A DNA stretch of 32,857 bases from Gammaproteobacteria bacterium (GTDB lineage: Bacteria > Pseudomonadota > Gammaproteobacteria > Pseudomonadales > Azotimanducaceae). The DNA is taken from assembly GCA_002697205.1 (NCBI GenBank), contig NZUN01000056.1:12022-44878 (forward strand), read 5' to 3'. The position numbers and the translations under genes were made by a program. Below the pieces are notes generated by a model. The model was not told the origin of the DNA. It made no database searches and was given only the letters and a program-made list of their open reading frames with translations. Positions 9,267 to 17,617 of this stretch are shown here, in pieces; the first letter of the stretch is position 1; each line of letters begins with the position of its first letter.

Positions 9267-9615
9267 TTCGTCCTTTGCCTTTCTTCGGCGGCGGGAACTT
9301 CTTCTTATACCATTCGAAAAATTCGTTATCCATTTTCCGAACATAAAACCAAAGGTCTAGCGTTTGCATGAACGTAAAGTCGTAATCATGCGCGTATTCG
9401 AATACGTCCGAACGCTTGATACGTTGGTATGACGTGCGGTCCCGTTCGCCGTCCAGTTCATACCAAGCGTTCAGATATAACGCCAATCCCGGTTTCAACA
9501 GCGGTTTGTTCTTAATCGGGTCGGGCAGTTCGTCGCCGAACCGCTTGTTATCTTCCCTAAACGACTTTTCAATATCCGGTGGATAGTCAAGCGTATAAAG
9601 AAGAACGGCGATTAG
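9259..9615 (-). CDS. Frameshift-dependent C-terminal part of the tail assembly chaperone (T part)
   Basis: This 118-codon frame has no convincing start of its own; the only upstream option is a TTG at 9681 without a ribosome site. It is in the -1 frame relative to the chaperone gene and is reached by slippage at GGGAAAC (9615-9621). After slippage the product continues LIAVLLYTLDYPPDIEKSF and gives a 266-residue G-T fusion, close to the lambda gpGT size. The segment is rich in Tyr, Asp and Lys and ends in a basic tail (FPPPKKGKGRNG). By family knowledge the extension recruits tail tube subunits to the tape measure, and only a small fraction of ribosomes makes it. Confidence 0.78.
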   Translation of the reverse strand, partial: LIAVLLYTLDYPPDIEKSFREDNKRFGDELPDPIKNKPLLKPGLALYLNAWYELDGERDRTSYQRIKRSDVFEYAHDYDFTFMQTLDLWFYVRKMDNEFFEWYKKKFPPPKKGKGRNG

Positions 9616-10058
9616 TTTCCCGACGCCTTTTCCCGCGCCTGTTCGCGAAAGTTCGATGCCTTTTTGGCGCGGGCTTCCCAATCATCGAATACGTCGGGAT
9701 ATTTGTCGAACAGCGCAAGAACGTTGTCGCGCGTGTATTCCATCGTCTTGTCATTGTCTTCGGCATTGCCGGTAAGGTCGGACAGGGGAATGTTTTCGAC
9801 GCCGTGCAAGATTTCGTCGGTGAACAGTTCGCGCACAAGCTTGCGCGCCAACATTTCGTCCATCGCGTCGGCCTGAATTGCCGTCATGTGCGGGTCGAAC
9901 TTGTCGGTGAACGCCTGCTGATATTTCTGATTGTTGCGCGACATGCGCGAAACCGTAATGGCCATCGGCTTGCCGTTAAATTCGTTCATGCCGACTTCAA
10001 GGCGGACGCCTGAAGTTTCTTTGGCCTTGTCGGTGGCGTAAATCTTGCGAAGCGACAT
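9612..10058 (-). CDS. Tail assembly chaperone, short form (gpG-like)
   Basis: A 148-residue protein encoded between the major tail protein and the tape measure, the usual place of lambda gpG analogues. The C-terminus DKYPDVFDDWEARAKKASNF is typical of these chaperones. The ATG at 10058 has AAGGATAAA upstream. The gene ends TCG GGA AAC TAA, so a canonical slippery heptamer lies directly before the stop. The protein coats the tape measure before tube polymerisation. It is acidic and helical, as expected, and is probably absent from the virion. Confidence 0.82.
   Translation of the reverse strand: MSLRKIYATDKAKETSGVRLEVGMNEFNGKPMAITVSRMSRNNQKYQQAFTDKFDPHMTAIQADAMDEMLARKLVRELFTDEILHGVENIPLSDLTGNAEDNDKTMEYTRDNVLALFDKYPDVFDDWEARAKKASNFREQAREKASGN
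9615..9621 (-). promoter_or_regulatory. Programmed -1 ribosomal frameshift site GGGAAAC
   Basis: On the minus strand the zero-frame codons are GGA AAC preceded by G, fitting the X XXY YYZ rule (G GGA AAC), with tRNAs able to re-pair as GGG AAA. The TAA stop follows immediately, which should increase pausing. The -1 frame continues open for 118 codons. Lambda uses the related G GGA AAG at the same gene position. Confidence 0.8.
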
Positions 10059-10075
10059 AGTGTTTATCCTTGCTT

Positions 10076-10111
10076 AGAAAAGGAAAAGGCGGGACCGCGA
10101 AGCCCCGCCTT
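10076..10111 (-). terminator. Factor-independent terminator after the major tail gene
   Basis: An 8-bp perfect stem (AAGGCGGG at 10086-10093 with CCCGCCTT at 10104-10111) with a 10-nt loop is followed on the minus strand by TTCCTTTTCT. It lies 34 nt past the stop of the major tail protein. It probably lowers transcription into the chaperone and tape-measure genes relative to the abundant tube protein. Confidence 0.75.
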
Positions 10112-10144
10112 CCTTGCTATCCGATTACGGGCGAAGCTTCAAGC

Positions 10145-11659
10145 TTAACCCGTCGCCAGCGCATAGTTCGGCACGTAGGACAGCCAATTGAACAAAATCG
10201 TATGGCCAAACGGGCTTTCCGCCGCCGCCGTCGTCAACGGAAGCTGAATGGCCGCATTCTGTTCGACGTTGGGCCGACCGCCGCCAAGCGACACAAGCGG
10301 AAGGTCAAGGACGAACGCCATGTTCTTTTTCGAATAGATGGCGTCGAACGTTACGTCGGCGTCATCGTCAATCGCTTGACCGGCGCGCATGTCCTTGAAG
10401 TATGCCGTAAATTCGCCGTCAACGTCCAACGAACCTTCGGTCGTGTCGAAAGCGCCATACGTCCCTTGCGCCTTGTCGCCGGAAACGTTGTTGTTGATGG
10501 TGACGGACCATTCCGTCACCTTGCCGAACAACGGCGTCGGGTTCAACGTGTTCGGGTCCACGATGGCCATACGCGCACGATACAGATTGCGCGAAGTGTT
10601 CCAACCGTCTTCGCCGCGCGCCTTTTCAAGCGTGGTTCCGGCTTCGGCGGTCAACAGGCCGTCAACGCCAGTGCGCTTGATATGCTTCATGCCGACGTAA
10701 CCAACGTCCACGTTGACAAGCGCCGCAAGCGGCGAAGTCCACGTAAGTTCGTTCGCCGTGGCCCCGGTGATAACTTCGGACATGCGCCCGTCGTCATCGC
10801 GGCCAAGCGGACGTTCGATGGTATCGGTAAGCTTGACGATAAGGTCGGGGTCTTCTTCGTTCTTGATGACAGTTCCGAAGAACATATCGAGCGACACACC
10901 CGCGCCAGCGTTGCCCGCCGGGGTGAATGCGGTTTTGTCAAATTCGATATAATCTTCGGTAACGCCTTCGACGCCGATACGGGCGTAACCCCGATTGTTC
11001 GCGCCGAACCCGTTGACAGGCGCGTCGCCACCAAGGACAACCCATTCGCCGGGGATAAGGCCGAATGTCGTCAAGTCGAACGCCGCCGACGTAACGCGCG
11101 CCTTGTTGCCGACGATGGTAAGCGCCATGTCGTCCGCGTCGAAGCGATGGCCGACAACTTCAATCGTCGCGTCGGCCCCGGCTTCGTCAACAAGACCGTC
11201 GCCAACGGTGATGCTTCCGGCGGCGACAGCCGAAACGACCTTCAGGCCATTATTCGGGCTGTTGACGAAGCCCTTGACAAGAACGATGGTCCCTTCAACG
11301 AAGCCGCTTTCGTCGCCAACGGTGAAAATGTCGGTCGCTGCAACGGCGGCGGTTGCGACAGTCTTCGGCTTGGTGCGCGCGGCAGCGAAGCAAAAGCTAT
11401 CGAACACCGATTGCATGTTGTTGAACGTGAAGTCTTCGTTCCAGCCCGCCGTAACGTCCAAATCGACGTTCGACCCTTTCTTGCGCTGGCGCGACTGCGA
11501 AAACGGCGTCCGCGCAACTTGCGTCGGTTCGCCGCCGAAGTCGCCGAAGCTGTTCGGTTCCCGCGTTTCGAAAATCGGGTTGTTCGGCAATTCCTGAAGC
11601 GCGACTTCGCGCGACTTGAACACCGTCGCTTGGTTCGATGACTGTTTGTCGCCCGCCAT
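10145..11659 (-). CDS. Major tail (tube) protein
   Basis: A 504-residue protein, large for a tube subunit. The N- and C-terminal parts resemble a tube protein: FKSREVALQELPNNPIFETR at the start, and TEWSVTINNNVSGDKAQGTY, DADVTFDAIYSKKNMAFVLD and SPFGHTILFNWLSYVPNYAL towards the end. Between about residues 100 and 270 lie beta-type insertions rich in Val and Gly (TVGDESGFVEGTIVLVKGF, GFVEG/GEWV turns) that may decorate the outside of the tail. The ATG at 11659 has GGAAGTAGG upstream, and a terminator follows the gene. Both fit an abundant structural product. Assignment rests on order (tail terminator, this gene, chaperone, tape measure) and the C-terminal pattern. Confidence 0.87.
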   Translation of the reverse strand: MAGDKQSSNQATVFKSREVALQELPNNPIFETREPNSFGDFGGEPTQVARTPFSQSRQRKKGSNVDLDVTAGWNEDFTFNNMQSVFDSFCFAAARTKPKTVATAAVAATDIFTVGDESGFVEGTIVLVKGFVNSPNNGLKVVSAVAAGSITVGDGLVDEAGADATIEVVGHRFDADDMALTIVGNKARVTSAAFDLTTFGLIPGEWVVLGGDAPVNGFGANNRGYARIGVEGVTEDYIEFDKTAFTPAGNAGAGVSLDMFFGTVIKNEEDPDLIVKLTDTIERPLGRDDDGRMSEVITGATANELTWTSPLAALVNVDVGYVGMKHIKRTGVDGLLTAEAGTTLEKARGEDGWNTSRNLYRARMAIVDPNTLNPTPLFGKVTEWSVTINNNVSGDKAQGTYGAFDTTEGSLDVDGEFTAYFKDMRAGQAIDDDADVTFDAIYSKKNMAFVLDLPLVSLGGGRPNVEQNAAIQLPLTTAAAESPFGHTILFNWLSYVPNYALATG

Positions 11660-11662
11660 GTC

Positions 11663-12145
11663 CTACTTCCTTTCGTAAAATTCAAAGTCCGCCGTTACGT
11701 TCCAACGCCAGAATGAATTTTCGGGCGTAGCTTCCTTGGCCGTGGACTTGTTGAACCACACGCCCGAAGGGGTTTCGACGTTCCGGTATATATCGGCAAT
11801 GCCCCCAGCCAGCAAGTCGCCAAGCGTGTAAGCATCCGTCACATTGCGCGGCGCGAACACTTGAACGATTACTTGGCCGGTCGTCGTCCATTCAGCCGGT
11901 GAACCGCCGGGTTCGTCCGTCATAACGTGGGCAGATTGGCGACTGTCCACAACTTGCGTTACGGCGCGCGTCCAAAACTTGCCTTGCATTTGCTTGGCAG
12001 CGTCGGACACTTCGTCGGGCGTTTCGACGCCCTGCCAACGCTGTTGAAACGCGGCGGTCAAAGGAAGAAGGGCGCGAAGGTCGTCTTTTGCGTCAAGCAA
12101 AAGCTGAAACATTTCGTCGCGGGCTTGGGCGCGTGTCGTCGGCAT
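11663..12145 (-). CDS. Tail terminator-like protein
   Basis: A 160-residue protein. Start is ATG 12145 within a TGATG overlap; the in-frame TTG at 12148 is less likely. The sequence has an N-terminal helix (RAQARDEMFQLLLDAKD), a beta core (TTTGQVIVQVFAPRNVTDAY), then LGDLLAGGIADIYRN and a C-terminal strand WRWNVTADFEFYERK. This is the usual layout of tail terminator / DUF4128-type proteins that cap the tube and join it to the head. It is immediately before the major tail gene, as in many siphoviruses. Family-level call is from layout and position, not a single motif. Confidence 0.68.
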   Translation of the reverse strand: MPTTRAQARDEMFQLLLDAKDDLRALLPLTAAFQQRWQGVETPDEVSDAAKQMQGKFWTRAVTQVVDSRQSAHVMTDEPGGSPAEWTTTGQVIVQVFAPRNVTDAYTLGDLLAGGIADIYRNVETPSGVWFNKSTAKEATPENSFWRWNVTADFEFYERK

Positions 12146-12531
12146 CAACGTTCAACCCATAGTTTCCAAAAGATGATTTCGCCGTTCGGACGAAGCGGCG
12201 TCATCTTTACGATTTCCACGTTGTCACCGTCGCTGTCCGTCAACGTGTCGGACGTAGCAGGGTCGAAATCAACAGCGGGCATAATACCGTATTCGCTGGC
12301 AATGTTTATGTCGGTATCGCCCAAAGCGGCAATCACGGCGGCAAGTGAATTGTCGCCGCCGTTCGGAAAGAATGCAATCTTGACCGGCACGGGTTCCGGC
12401 GGATTTTCGCTTGAACCGTGCCACGGCTTCGCGTCGGGGTCGCGTTCGCCGGGCTGTTGCCAAAGGCAAGCTTCGCCGTAGCGTTCAACCAAACGCTTGA
12501 CCGTTTCGATTTGGCGGTCAAAGACGCCCAT
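12145..12531 (-). CDS. Head-tail joining (head closure) protein candidate
   Basis: A 128-residue protein starting at ATG 12531 (MGVFDRQIETVKRLVERYGE), with TAATG overlap to the upstream gene and TGATG to the downstream one. The N-terminal helix followed by WQQP and a strand-rich body (VPVKIAFFPNGG, IIFWKLWVER) is compatible with a stopper or head-closure protein that plugs the portal after packaging. No diagnostic motif is visible. The call depends on its place between the connector-like and tail terminator genes. Confidence 0.55.
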   Translation of the reverse strand: MGVFDRQIETVKRLVERYGEACLWQQPGERDPDAKPWHGSSENPPEPVPVKIAFFPNGGDNSLAAVIAALGDTDINIASEYGIMPAVDFDPATSDTLTDSDGDNVEIVKMTPLRPNGEIIFWKLWVER

Positions 12532-13025
12532 TATACGCGCACCGTCCGAAGCCGCGCACCTTGCCCACATTCATAGGGCGCGATTGCCGACCGAACAGCG
12601 GGAAGCGACGGCGCGTCGTATGTCATGGCCGTTTCGTATTCGGTTTCGATAGGGCCAATCTTTTCGCGCTTGATTGCAGCGCCGCCCGCCGAAACGGGCG
12701 AAAGGTTGATACCGTCGTGAACGGCAAGGGCGGCGAACATTTGGCCGCGCTTCATCCCGGCGGGAACTTCGTCGTCGGGGAAGGCAAGCGTTCCGTCGAA
12801 GTTTTCGACGCGGCGCGGGAAAGGAAGGGACTGCGAACCGTTCAGCGCGTCGCCGCGATAACACTTCGTCAAAAGATAGTCCATCGCCTTGACAAGTTCC
12901 ACGTCGGCGGCTTCTTCGTCGGCGATGGTGACGCCACGGGCAGCGGCGAACGCGATGTAATCGGCGCGCGAAACGAACGACGTAGCGTCGGCCAATCCGG
13001 TTCCATCTTCAACAACCAACGCCAT
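12531..13025 (-). CDS. Head-tail adaptor, annotated in relatives as DnaT-like
   Basis: A 164-residue protein beginning MALVVEDGTGLADATSFVSR with a following YIAFAAARG. This N-terminal pattern (VEDGTG..A.S..S...Y..Y...RG) is typical of phage proteins often labelled DnaT-like ssDNA-binding but placed in the neck operon. A structural adaptor role joining the portal to the head-closure protein is therefore more likely than replication. The middle holds CYRGDALNGSQSLPFPRR, also typical. TAATG overlap with the next gene supports co-translation. Confidence 0.68.
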   Translation of the reverse strand: MALVVEDGTGLADATSFVSRADYIAFAAARGVTIADEEAADVELVKAMDYLLTKCYRGDALNGSQSLPFPRRVENFDGTLAFPDDEVPAGMKRGQMFAALAVHDGINLSPVSAGGAAIKREKIGPIETEYETAMTYDAPSLPAVRSAIAPYECGQGARLRTVRV

Positions 13026-13037
13026 GTCGCACCTTCC

Positions 13038-13376
13038 TTAGTTCGCCTTCCAAGCGGTCGCCGGGGCCGTCCCGGTCGGCTTGGCCGTTGCGCCCGTCTT
13101 GGCCGCTTGCGGGGCCGCTGGCGCGGTTGGGTTGGCCTTCGGGGGCATCGGGGCGTCGCCGCGTTCCGCTGCCCGCCGGGCGGCTTCCTTGGCGTAGGGT
13201 TCCGGCACGTCGCCCGCCACCGCGTCGAACGCTTCCATCGCGTCTTCTTCGCGGAACTTCAGCGCATTGCGGAAGCATACGACGCCGGGAAGGCTATCGG
13301 CTTCGGCTTGCTGTTCGGGGGTCGGTGCGACTCCCGAAATGAAGTATAACGTCCGACGACTGTTCGCCTTTGCCAT
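13038..13376 (-). CDS. Hypothetical virion-module protein with Ala/Pro-rich tail
   Basis: A 112-residue protein with an ordered N-terminal half (TLYFISGVAPTPEQQAEADS, then VVCFRNALKF) and a disordered Ala/Pro/Lys/Thr C-terminal tail. It starts at ATG 13376 with AAGGA upstream and follows the capsid terminator, so it may begin its own translation unit. Position between major capsid and adaptor suggests a head accessory or decoration protein. I recognise no family. Confidence 0.5.
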   Translation of the reverse strand: MAKANSRRTLYFISGVAPTPEQQAEADSLPGVVCFRNALKFREEDAMEAFDAVAGDVPEPYAKEAARRAAERGDAPMPPKANPTAPAAPQAAKTGATAKPTGTAPATAWKAN

Positions 13377-13409
13377 GATGTTTCGTCCTTGCTGTTGTCC
13401 TTGCCTAGA

Positions 13410-13451
13410 TACGAAAAGGGCGACGACGGAAGCAAGGAACCGCCGTCGCCC
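13410..13451 (-). terminator. Factor-independent terminator after the major capsid gene
   Basis: Arms at 13440-13451 and 13418-13429 form a 12-bp stem in RNA, with one G-U pair, around a 10-nt loop; TTTTC follows on the minus strand. It begins 12 nt beyond the capsid stop. It should insulate the abundant capsid transcript from the connector genes. Confidence 0.78.
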
Positions 13452-13463
13452 CCACGTTGGCGC

Positions 13464-14423
13464 TTACTTCGCGAGAAGAAGAACGCCCGCCGTGTCTTTG
13501 TGCGACGTGGACACGCGGTCCCAATTCGCCGCCGTGGCCAAGGCCGCGTCGTTCGGCGACTTCCCGCCGGAAGTCTTGTCCCACGAATAACCCTTGATGC
13601 CAAGGTTATAGGACCATTCCGACTGAATGGAACGCTGAATGTTTTCGTCGCCGTTGGTCGTTTCGACGTTCTGGAAGAAGTCGTCGTTCGTTTCGATGAC
13701 GATTGCGGCGGCGGTAAGACCCGCGATGTAATGCGCGTCGGGGTCCGGCGTCACGTTGATAAGCGACGGGCTGTCTGTCACAACGAACGCGCGCCCGAAG
13801 CCGTCTTGACGGACGTTGACGTTGCCGAAGGTGAAAAGACCTTCGGTGTTCGCCAGTGCGACGCCGAAAATGTCGAACAGCGACTTGGAGTGCATGACCC
13901 AAGACCGAAGGTCGTTCGAACGGTCGCCGAACTTGGCCGCGCCGCCCAACAGCGTTTGGAACGACGTGTCGTTCGCCGAAACGTCTTCGTAAACGTCGGC
14001 TTCGCCGGTAAGCGCCGCGACATACGCCATAAGGCCGGTGTTCAGCATGTCGGCCATCGTGGCGGCGGCAAGCTGCTGGCCATAGACCGCGCCGCCTTCT
14101 TCGGGGTTGCGCTTAATCCATTCGAACTGCGACGGGGGCATACGAACGGGCGGCGTCCCGGCGGCGACCTTCACCATCGTATCGACAAGGTGTTCAAGGT
14201 CTTTCGGGGTGACGGCCCCGCTTCCGTATGCGTTCCGACGACGGACAAGACCGTCAATCAGCCCCCAATACGCAAGGTCGCTGAAATCGCCCTGAATGGG
14301 GTTGACGCGAAGGACGATGCCGCCGTTCGACGCCTGATTGAACAGCGCGACTTGCTGCGACAAAACTTCCGTCATCGCCGCATAGGTGTATTCGGAAAAA
14401 ACGGCCAAATCCGACAGTGCCAT
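13464..14423 (-). CDS. Major capsid protein
   Basis: A 319-residue protein directly after the scaffold gene and before a strong terminator, as expected for the most abundant head protein. The start MALSDLAVFSEYTYAAMTEV, the pattern DLAYWGLIDGLVRRRNAYGSGAV and the C-terminal YNLGIKGYSWDKTSGGKSPN are typical of the non-HK97-annotated major capsid group found with DUF4055 portals. Residues ~95-170 (MADMLNTGLMAYVAALTGEA) fit the spine helix / P-domain of an HK97-type fold. That fold is inferred. The ATG at 14423 has AAGGGAA upstream. Confidence 0.88.
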   Translation of the reverse strand: MALSDLAVFSEYTYAAMTEVLSQQVALFNQASNGGIVLRVNPIQGDFSDLAYWGLIDGLVRRRNAYGSGAVTPKDLEHLVDTMVKVAAGTPPVRMPPSQFEWIKRNPEEGGAVYGQQLAAATMADMLNTGLMAYVAALTGEADVYEDVSANDTSFQTLLGGAAKFGDRSNDLRSWVMHSKSLFDIFGVALANTEGLFTFGNVNVRQDGFGRAFVVTDSPSLINVTPDPDAHYIAGLTAAAIVIETNDDFFQNVETTNGDENIQRSIQSEWSYNLGIKGYSWDKTSGGKSPNDAALATAANWDRVSTSHKDTAGVLLLAK

Positions 14424-14481
14424 GTTGATGTTCCCTTGTTTGCGGCGTCGCGTCCGATGAAGACTTGAACGAACCGCGCGA

Positions 14482-15174
14482 TTACTGTTGCGCTTGGGCT
14501 TTAGCTTCCGCTTTTGCCTTCAGATGCGCCGCGAAGTCTTTCGGGGGCAGCTTGGAAAAGTCGGGCGCGTCGCCCTGTTCGCCCGTCTTCGGTGGCATCC
14601 CGCCGCCAAGGGGCTTGACCGAAGGGTTCGGGGGCGTCCCGCCGCCCGTGCCGTTCGATGCCTTGATAATAGTCTTGAAATCGGCGTTTGCAACAAATTC
14701 TTCGCCCAACTTGTCGATTGTCATGTCGGACGGCTTACCGTCCGCGCCCAAGACCTTCGTAACGGGTTCGTCGCCCGTCATGTCGGCGATAAGACGCGAC
14801 TTGATATGCGGCAAAAGAAGCGCCGGGGAAGTCGAAATCTTGGTTGCCAGCGCAAGCGCAGCGTTGTCGATAAGCGTCTTTTCGGTGAACGACTTATACT
14901 TGCCGACTTCCTTCCCGTGTTCGGTCTTCAACGCTTCCACGTCGGGCGCGTTGTCAATGGTCGTCTGAAGTTCGCGAACCTTCGACGTAAGGTTCTTGTT
15001 CTTTTCGCGTTCCGACGCCAGCGCCCGCTTGACGGGTTCAACGTCTTCGCCTTGGGGCAGTTCGGCAACGTCAAGAACGTATTCGCCGTCCTTTTCCCCG
15101 GCGATGTATTCGTTCTTCAGTTCGTCCGAAAGCGCGTCATACTTCGCCTTGTTGATTTTGAACTTCAGTGCCAT
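14482..15174 (-). CDS. Capsid scaffolding protein
   Basis: A 230-residue protein: globular N-terminus (MALKFKINKAKYDALSDELK), then Glu/Lys-rich coiled coil around residues 50-90 (REKNKNLTSKVRELQTTI). A Gly/Pro linker near 180-205 and a basic Ala/Lys helix (AAHLKAKAEAKAQAQQ) at the C-terminus complete it. Coiled coil plus basic C-terminal helix is the standard scaffold architecture, the helix binding the capsid subunit. It is located between the minor head and major capsid genes. ATG 15174 has AAGGAAGG upstream. Confidence 0.82.
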   Translation of the reverse strand: MALKFKINKAKYDALSDELKNEYIAGEKDGEYVLDVAELPQGEDVEPVKRALASEREKNKNLTSKVRELQTTIDNAPDVEALKTEHGKEVGKYKSFTEKTLIDNAALALATKISTSPALLLPHIKSRLIADMTGDEPVTKVLGADGKPSDMTIDKLGEEFVANADFKTIIKASNGTGGGTPPNPSVKPLGGGMPPKTGEQGDAPDFSKLPPKDFAAHLKAKAEAKAQAQQ

Positions 15175-15192
15175 TGTTTGAACCTTCCTTGC

Positions 15193-16116
15193 TTAACTCA
15201 ATATCAGCGAACGCTTTGCCTTGTATTGTGCCAAGGTCAACGCGGCGGAACCTTCATAACGCTTCGGCGGCTTACCGTCAAAGGCATCGTTGATGAAGTC
15301 GGCGGATTGGCGCTTTGCCCACATATCGAACCGAAGGTGGGGCGTCGGGGCGGCGCTATAGACCGGCACGATTGACGACCGGCAACGCATGTGCGCGGGC
15401 GGGACAGGGCCACGGCCATAGACGTAACGCTTGCCGTCGCGGTCCCGGCAAATCTTCGTCGTAACGTCGTCAAGGACGGAAACCCATTCGTATTGCGCCG
15501 TCGCACCAAAGCCCTTCTTCGCCGCATTCATCGAAGCTTGCGCCGAAAGGTGTTGAATGACGGTCGATACGGCGGCGGTCGTGCTGTTGTCCAACAACCG
15601 TCCGATGCCATCGCGATAGCGATTGCCCTTCGTTCCAAGGAACCCGCGAATGATTTCTTCGGGCGACTGTTGATTGGCGTAACCGAACGTCACAAGGCGT
15701 TCAATCTTCGTCATCGCATACACCGTGGAACCGCGAAGAAGCGGAAGCCAAAACAGGCCGTCCGCGCCCATTGGTTCGGTCTTCGAACTGGCGAAGACTT
15801 GCGCCGCGTCAACGTCGGTGTTGAAGTATGCGTTGAACGCTTCGACTTCGACTTGCATGTAACGTTCAAGCCATTCGGTAAGCGCCTTCAACCACGGGTC
15901 GAAGATTGACCGCATGGCCTTACGAAGCGCAACCAATAGGTCGTTCAACTGGCGCTTCGACGCCTGCCCAAGCGACGAATAGTCAATGTGGGCAAGCCCC
16001 GTTCGCAACGCTCGGTCAAGCTGGCCTAGAACCTTGGGGAAGTCTTCGTTGCGTCCGCGCTTCAGCCCTTCCAAATAGACTTGGTGGCGAATGATTACGT
16101 CGAACAGTTCGGCCAT
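15193..16116 (-). CDS. Mu F / SPP1 gp7-like minor head protein
   Basis: A 307-residue protein whose C-terminal third shows the family signature: YEWVSVLDDVTTKICRDRDG, then VPPAHMRCRSSIVPV, with the two Cys of C...RCRS and the PP.H motif. Such proteins attach to the portal inside the procapsid and may be ejected with DNA. The N-terminal 200 residues are helical. It starts 2 nt after the portal stop, in the usual portal-MuF-scaffold-capsid order. Confidence 0.9.
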   Translation of the reverse strand: MAELFDVIIRHQVYLEGLKRGRNEDFPKVLGQLDRALRTGLAHIDYSSLGQASKRQLNDLLVALRKAMRSIFDPWLKALTEWLERYMQVEVEAFNAYFNTDVDAAQVFASSKTEPMGADGLFWLPLLRGSTVYAMTKIERLVTFGYANQQSPEEIIRGFLGTKGNRYRDGIGRLLDNSTTAAVSTVIQHLSAQASMNAAKKGFGATAQYEWVSVLDDVTTKICRDRDGKRYVYGRGPVPPAHMRCRSSIVPVYSAAPTPHLRFDMWAKRQSADFINDAFDGKPPKRYEGSAALTLAQYKAKRSLILS

Positions 16117-16118
16117 GA

Positions 16119-17606
16119 TTACGCCCCCGGCGGTGCGTTAGGGTCGTTGTTTGCGCCGGTCGCATCGGCCATCGCAGCGGCTTCCGCGACGGCCTTCGCC
16201 ATGCGGTCGGCTTCTTCCTTGTCGGTTTCGGCCTTGGCTTCTTCGTCGGTAAGCGACGCGATGCCAGCGCGGCGAAGGCTGTCCCGAACTTCGGTCCACG
16301 TAAGGACGCCGCTTTGGTATTCGGCGATAAGCGCCTTACGTTCTTCCGGTGAAAGGTTCACCAAGTCAAATTCGGTGTTCAGTTCGTAAGCGATTGCGCT
16401 TGCATCCTGTCCGACGAACCGTGCGGCGAAGCCTAGAATATGCTGGAAAGCCGCGCCGACGTTCTTCGCGACGGTGGACAAGACGGACGTTTCGGACACG
16501 TTGTCAATGTCCGCTTCGGTCGCCGTGCGCTGGACTTGTGACGCTTCGACAAGTTTCGCGCCAAGCGCCAACATTTGCGCTTCCTTTTGGTCCATCGCTT
16601 CTTTCGCAAGCGTGTTCGGTTCGGCCTGAAGAATGCCCGCGTTGCCGTCCACGGGAAGCGGAATGCCGCCCGCCGCGCCAAGGCGGATTTGACCGCCCAT
16701 TGTGTCGTCAATCCACTTTTGCGTTAGACCGCTGAACCAAAACGTCGGCTGTCCGACTTGATACACGCTGTCTTCGTAATCGGCGCTGTTGCGATAATGC
16801 GCCATGTTGATAGCGCAAAGGTCATACATCGGCGGCGGGTCAATCGTCGGGTCGTTGTTGATTGAACCGATGAAGACGAACGGGATTTCATCGAACGACG
16901 CGCCGCTTGCGTCCTTCGGGATATAGCGTTCAACGGGGGCTTGCCCCATTTTGTCGCGATAAATTTCAATGACGTATTCGTTACCGACAAGGCGAAGAAC
17001 ACGCCATTGTTCGCCGGTCTTGGTTTCGAACCCGTCGTCTTGTTCGTCGTAACTTTCCTTGAATACGACAAGCGACAACAGCGTCTTTGCGCCGCGTTTG
17101 ATGGTGCGCCAGTTGATGCCGTCTTTCGGATGAATAAGCTTCAACATCGGCTTGACTTCGCCGCTTTCGACTTCAGCGCGCGATACGCCGCGCGGCTGGC
17201 CATCCGGCGTCGTCATGTTCGGATAATCGACGTAAAGCCCGGCCCGCCCGAAGCCCAAGACCTTATCGACGCCTTCTTGCGCCAACTGTTGAAGCGTGAC
17301 GCCCGACCCGGTGGCGTCTTCAATCATCGGCTGAAGCAACGACGGAAGTTCAACCAACGGATCGCGAAGGAACACTTGACCGCGCAAGCCGAATTGCGTT
17401 CGTTGCGCCACGTTGAAGAATACGGCCCGCGTCAAATACGACTGATAACGCGCCGCATTTTCCGGCGACGTGTCATCGGGGTTTGGCATCGGCAAGTATT
17501 TCGTTTGCCGATACTTGACTTGCTGTTCGCCCGCCAAGCAATCGTCAATCAGTTCGTATTGCTTCAGTTTCTCGCGAAGTTCCTTGCGAACCGATGAAAC
17601 GGGCAT
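16119..17606 (-). CDS. Portal protein (DUF4055 type)
   Basis: A 495-residue protein. Early features are YRQTKYLPMPNPDDTSPENA and RYQSYLTRAVFFNVAQRTQF, with GLRGQVFLRDP and GRAGLYVDYPNM following. Later come SINNDPTIDPPPMYDLCAIN and AHYRNSADYEDSVYQVGQPT, all typical of DUF4055 portals. The C-terminal ~100 residues are a helical, charged barrel-like region with an Ala/Asp-rich end. It forms the dodecameric ring for DNA entry and docks terminase. It lies 11 nt downstream of the large terminase gene. Confidence 0.92.
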   Translation of the reverse strand: MPVSSVRKELREKLKQYELIDDCLAGEQQVKYRQTKYLPMPNPDDTSPENAARYQSYLTRAVFFNVAQRTQFGLRGQVFLRDPLVELPSLLQPMIEDATGSGVTLQQLAQEGVDKVLGFGRAGLYVDYPNMTTPDGQPRGVSRAEVESGEVKPMLKLIHPKDGINWRTIKRGAKTLLSLVVFKESYDEQDDGFETKTGEQWRVLRLVGNEYVIEIYRDKMGQAPVERYIPKDASGASFDEIPFVFIGSINNDPTIDPPPMYDLCAINMAHYRNSADYEDSVYQVGQPTFWFSGLTQKWIDDTMGGQIRLGAAGGIPLPVDGNAGILQAEPNTLAKEAMDQKEAQMLALGAKLVEASQVQRTATEADIDNVSETSVLSTVAKNVGAAFQHILGFAARFVGQDASAIAYELNTEFDLVNLSPEERKALIAEYQSGVLTWTEVRDSLRRAGIASLTDEEAKAETDKEEADRMAKAVAEAAAMADATGANNDPNAPPGA

Positions 17607-17617
17607 TGCGTCGTTCC

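Noticed and set aside
9259-9681. Independent gene starting with TTG at 9681
   Set aside because: No ribosome site, the first 22 codons duplicate the chaperone gene in another frame, and the GGGAAAC heptamer explains expression better.
10070-11641. Long plus-strand open frame (523 codons) opposite the major tail gene, and similar ones opposite the capsid, portal and tape-measure genes
   Set aside because: They mirror well-supported minus-strand genes. Minus-strand codon choice avoids TTA, CTA and TCA, so the complement has few stops. No ribosome sites, overlaps or protein families support them.
10895-13030. DNA replication role for the DnaT-like protein
   Set aside because: It lies in the neck operon between structural genes with TAATG coupling, so the DnaT name is probably a legacy label.
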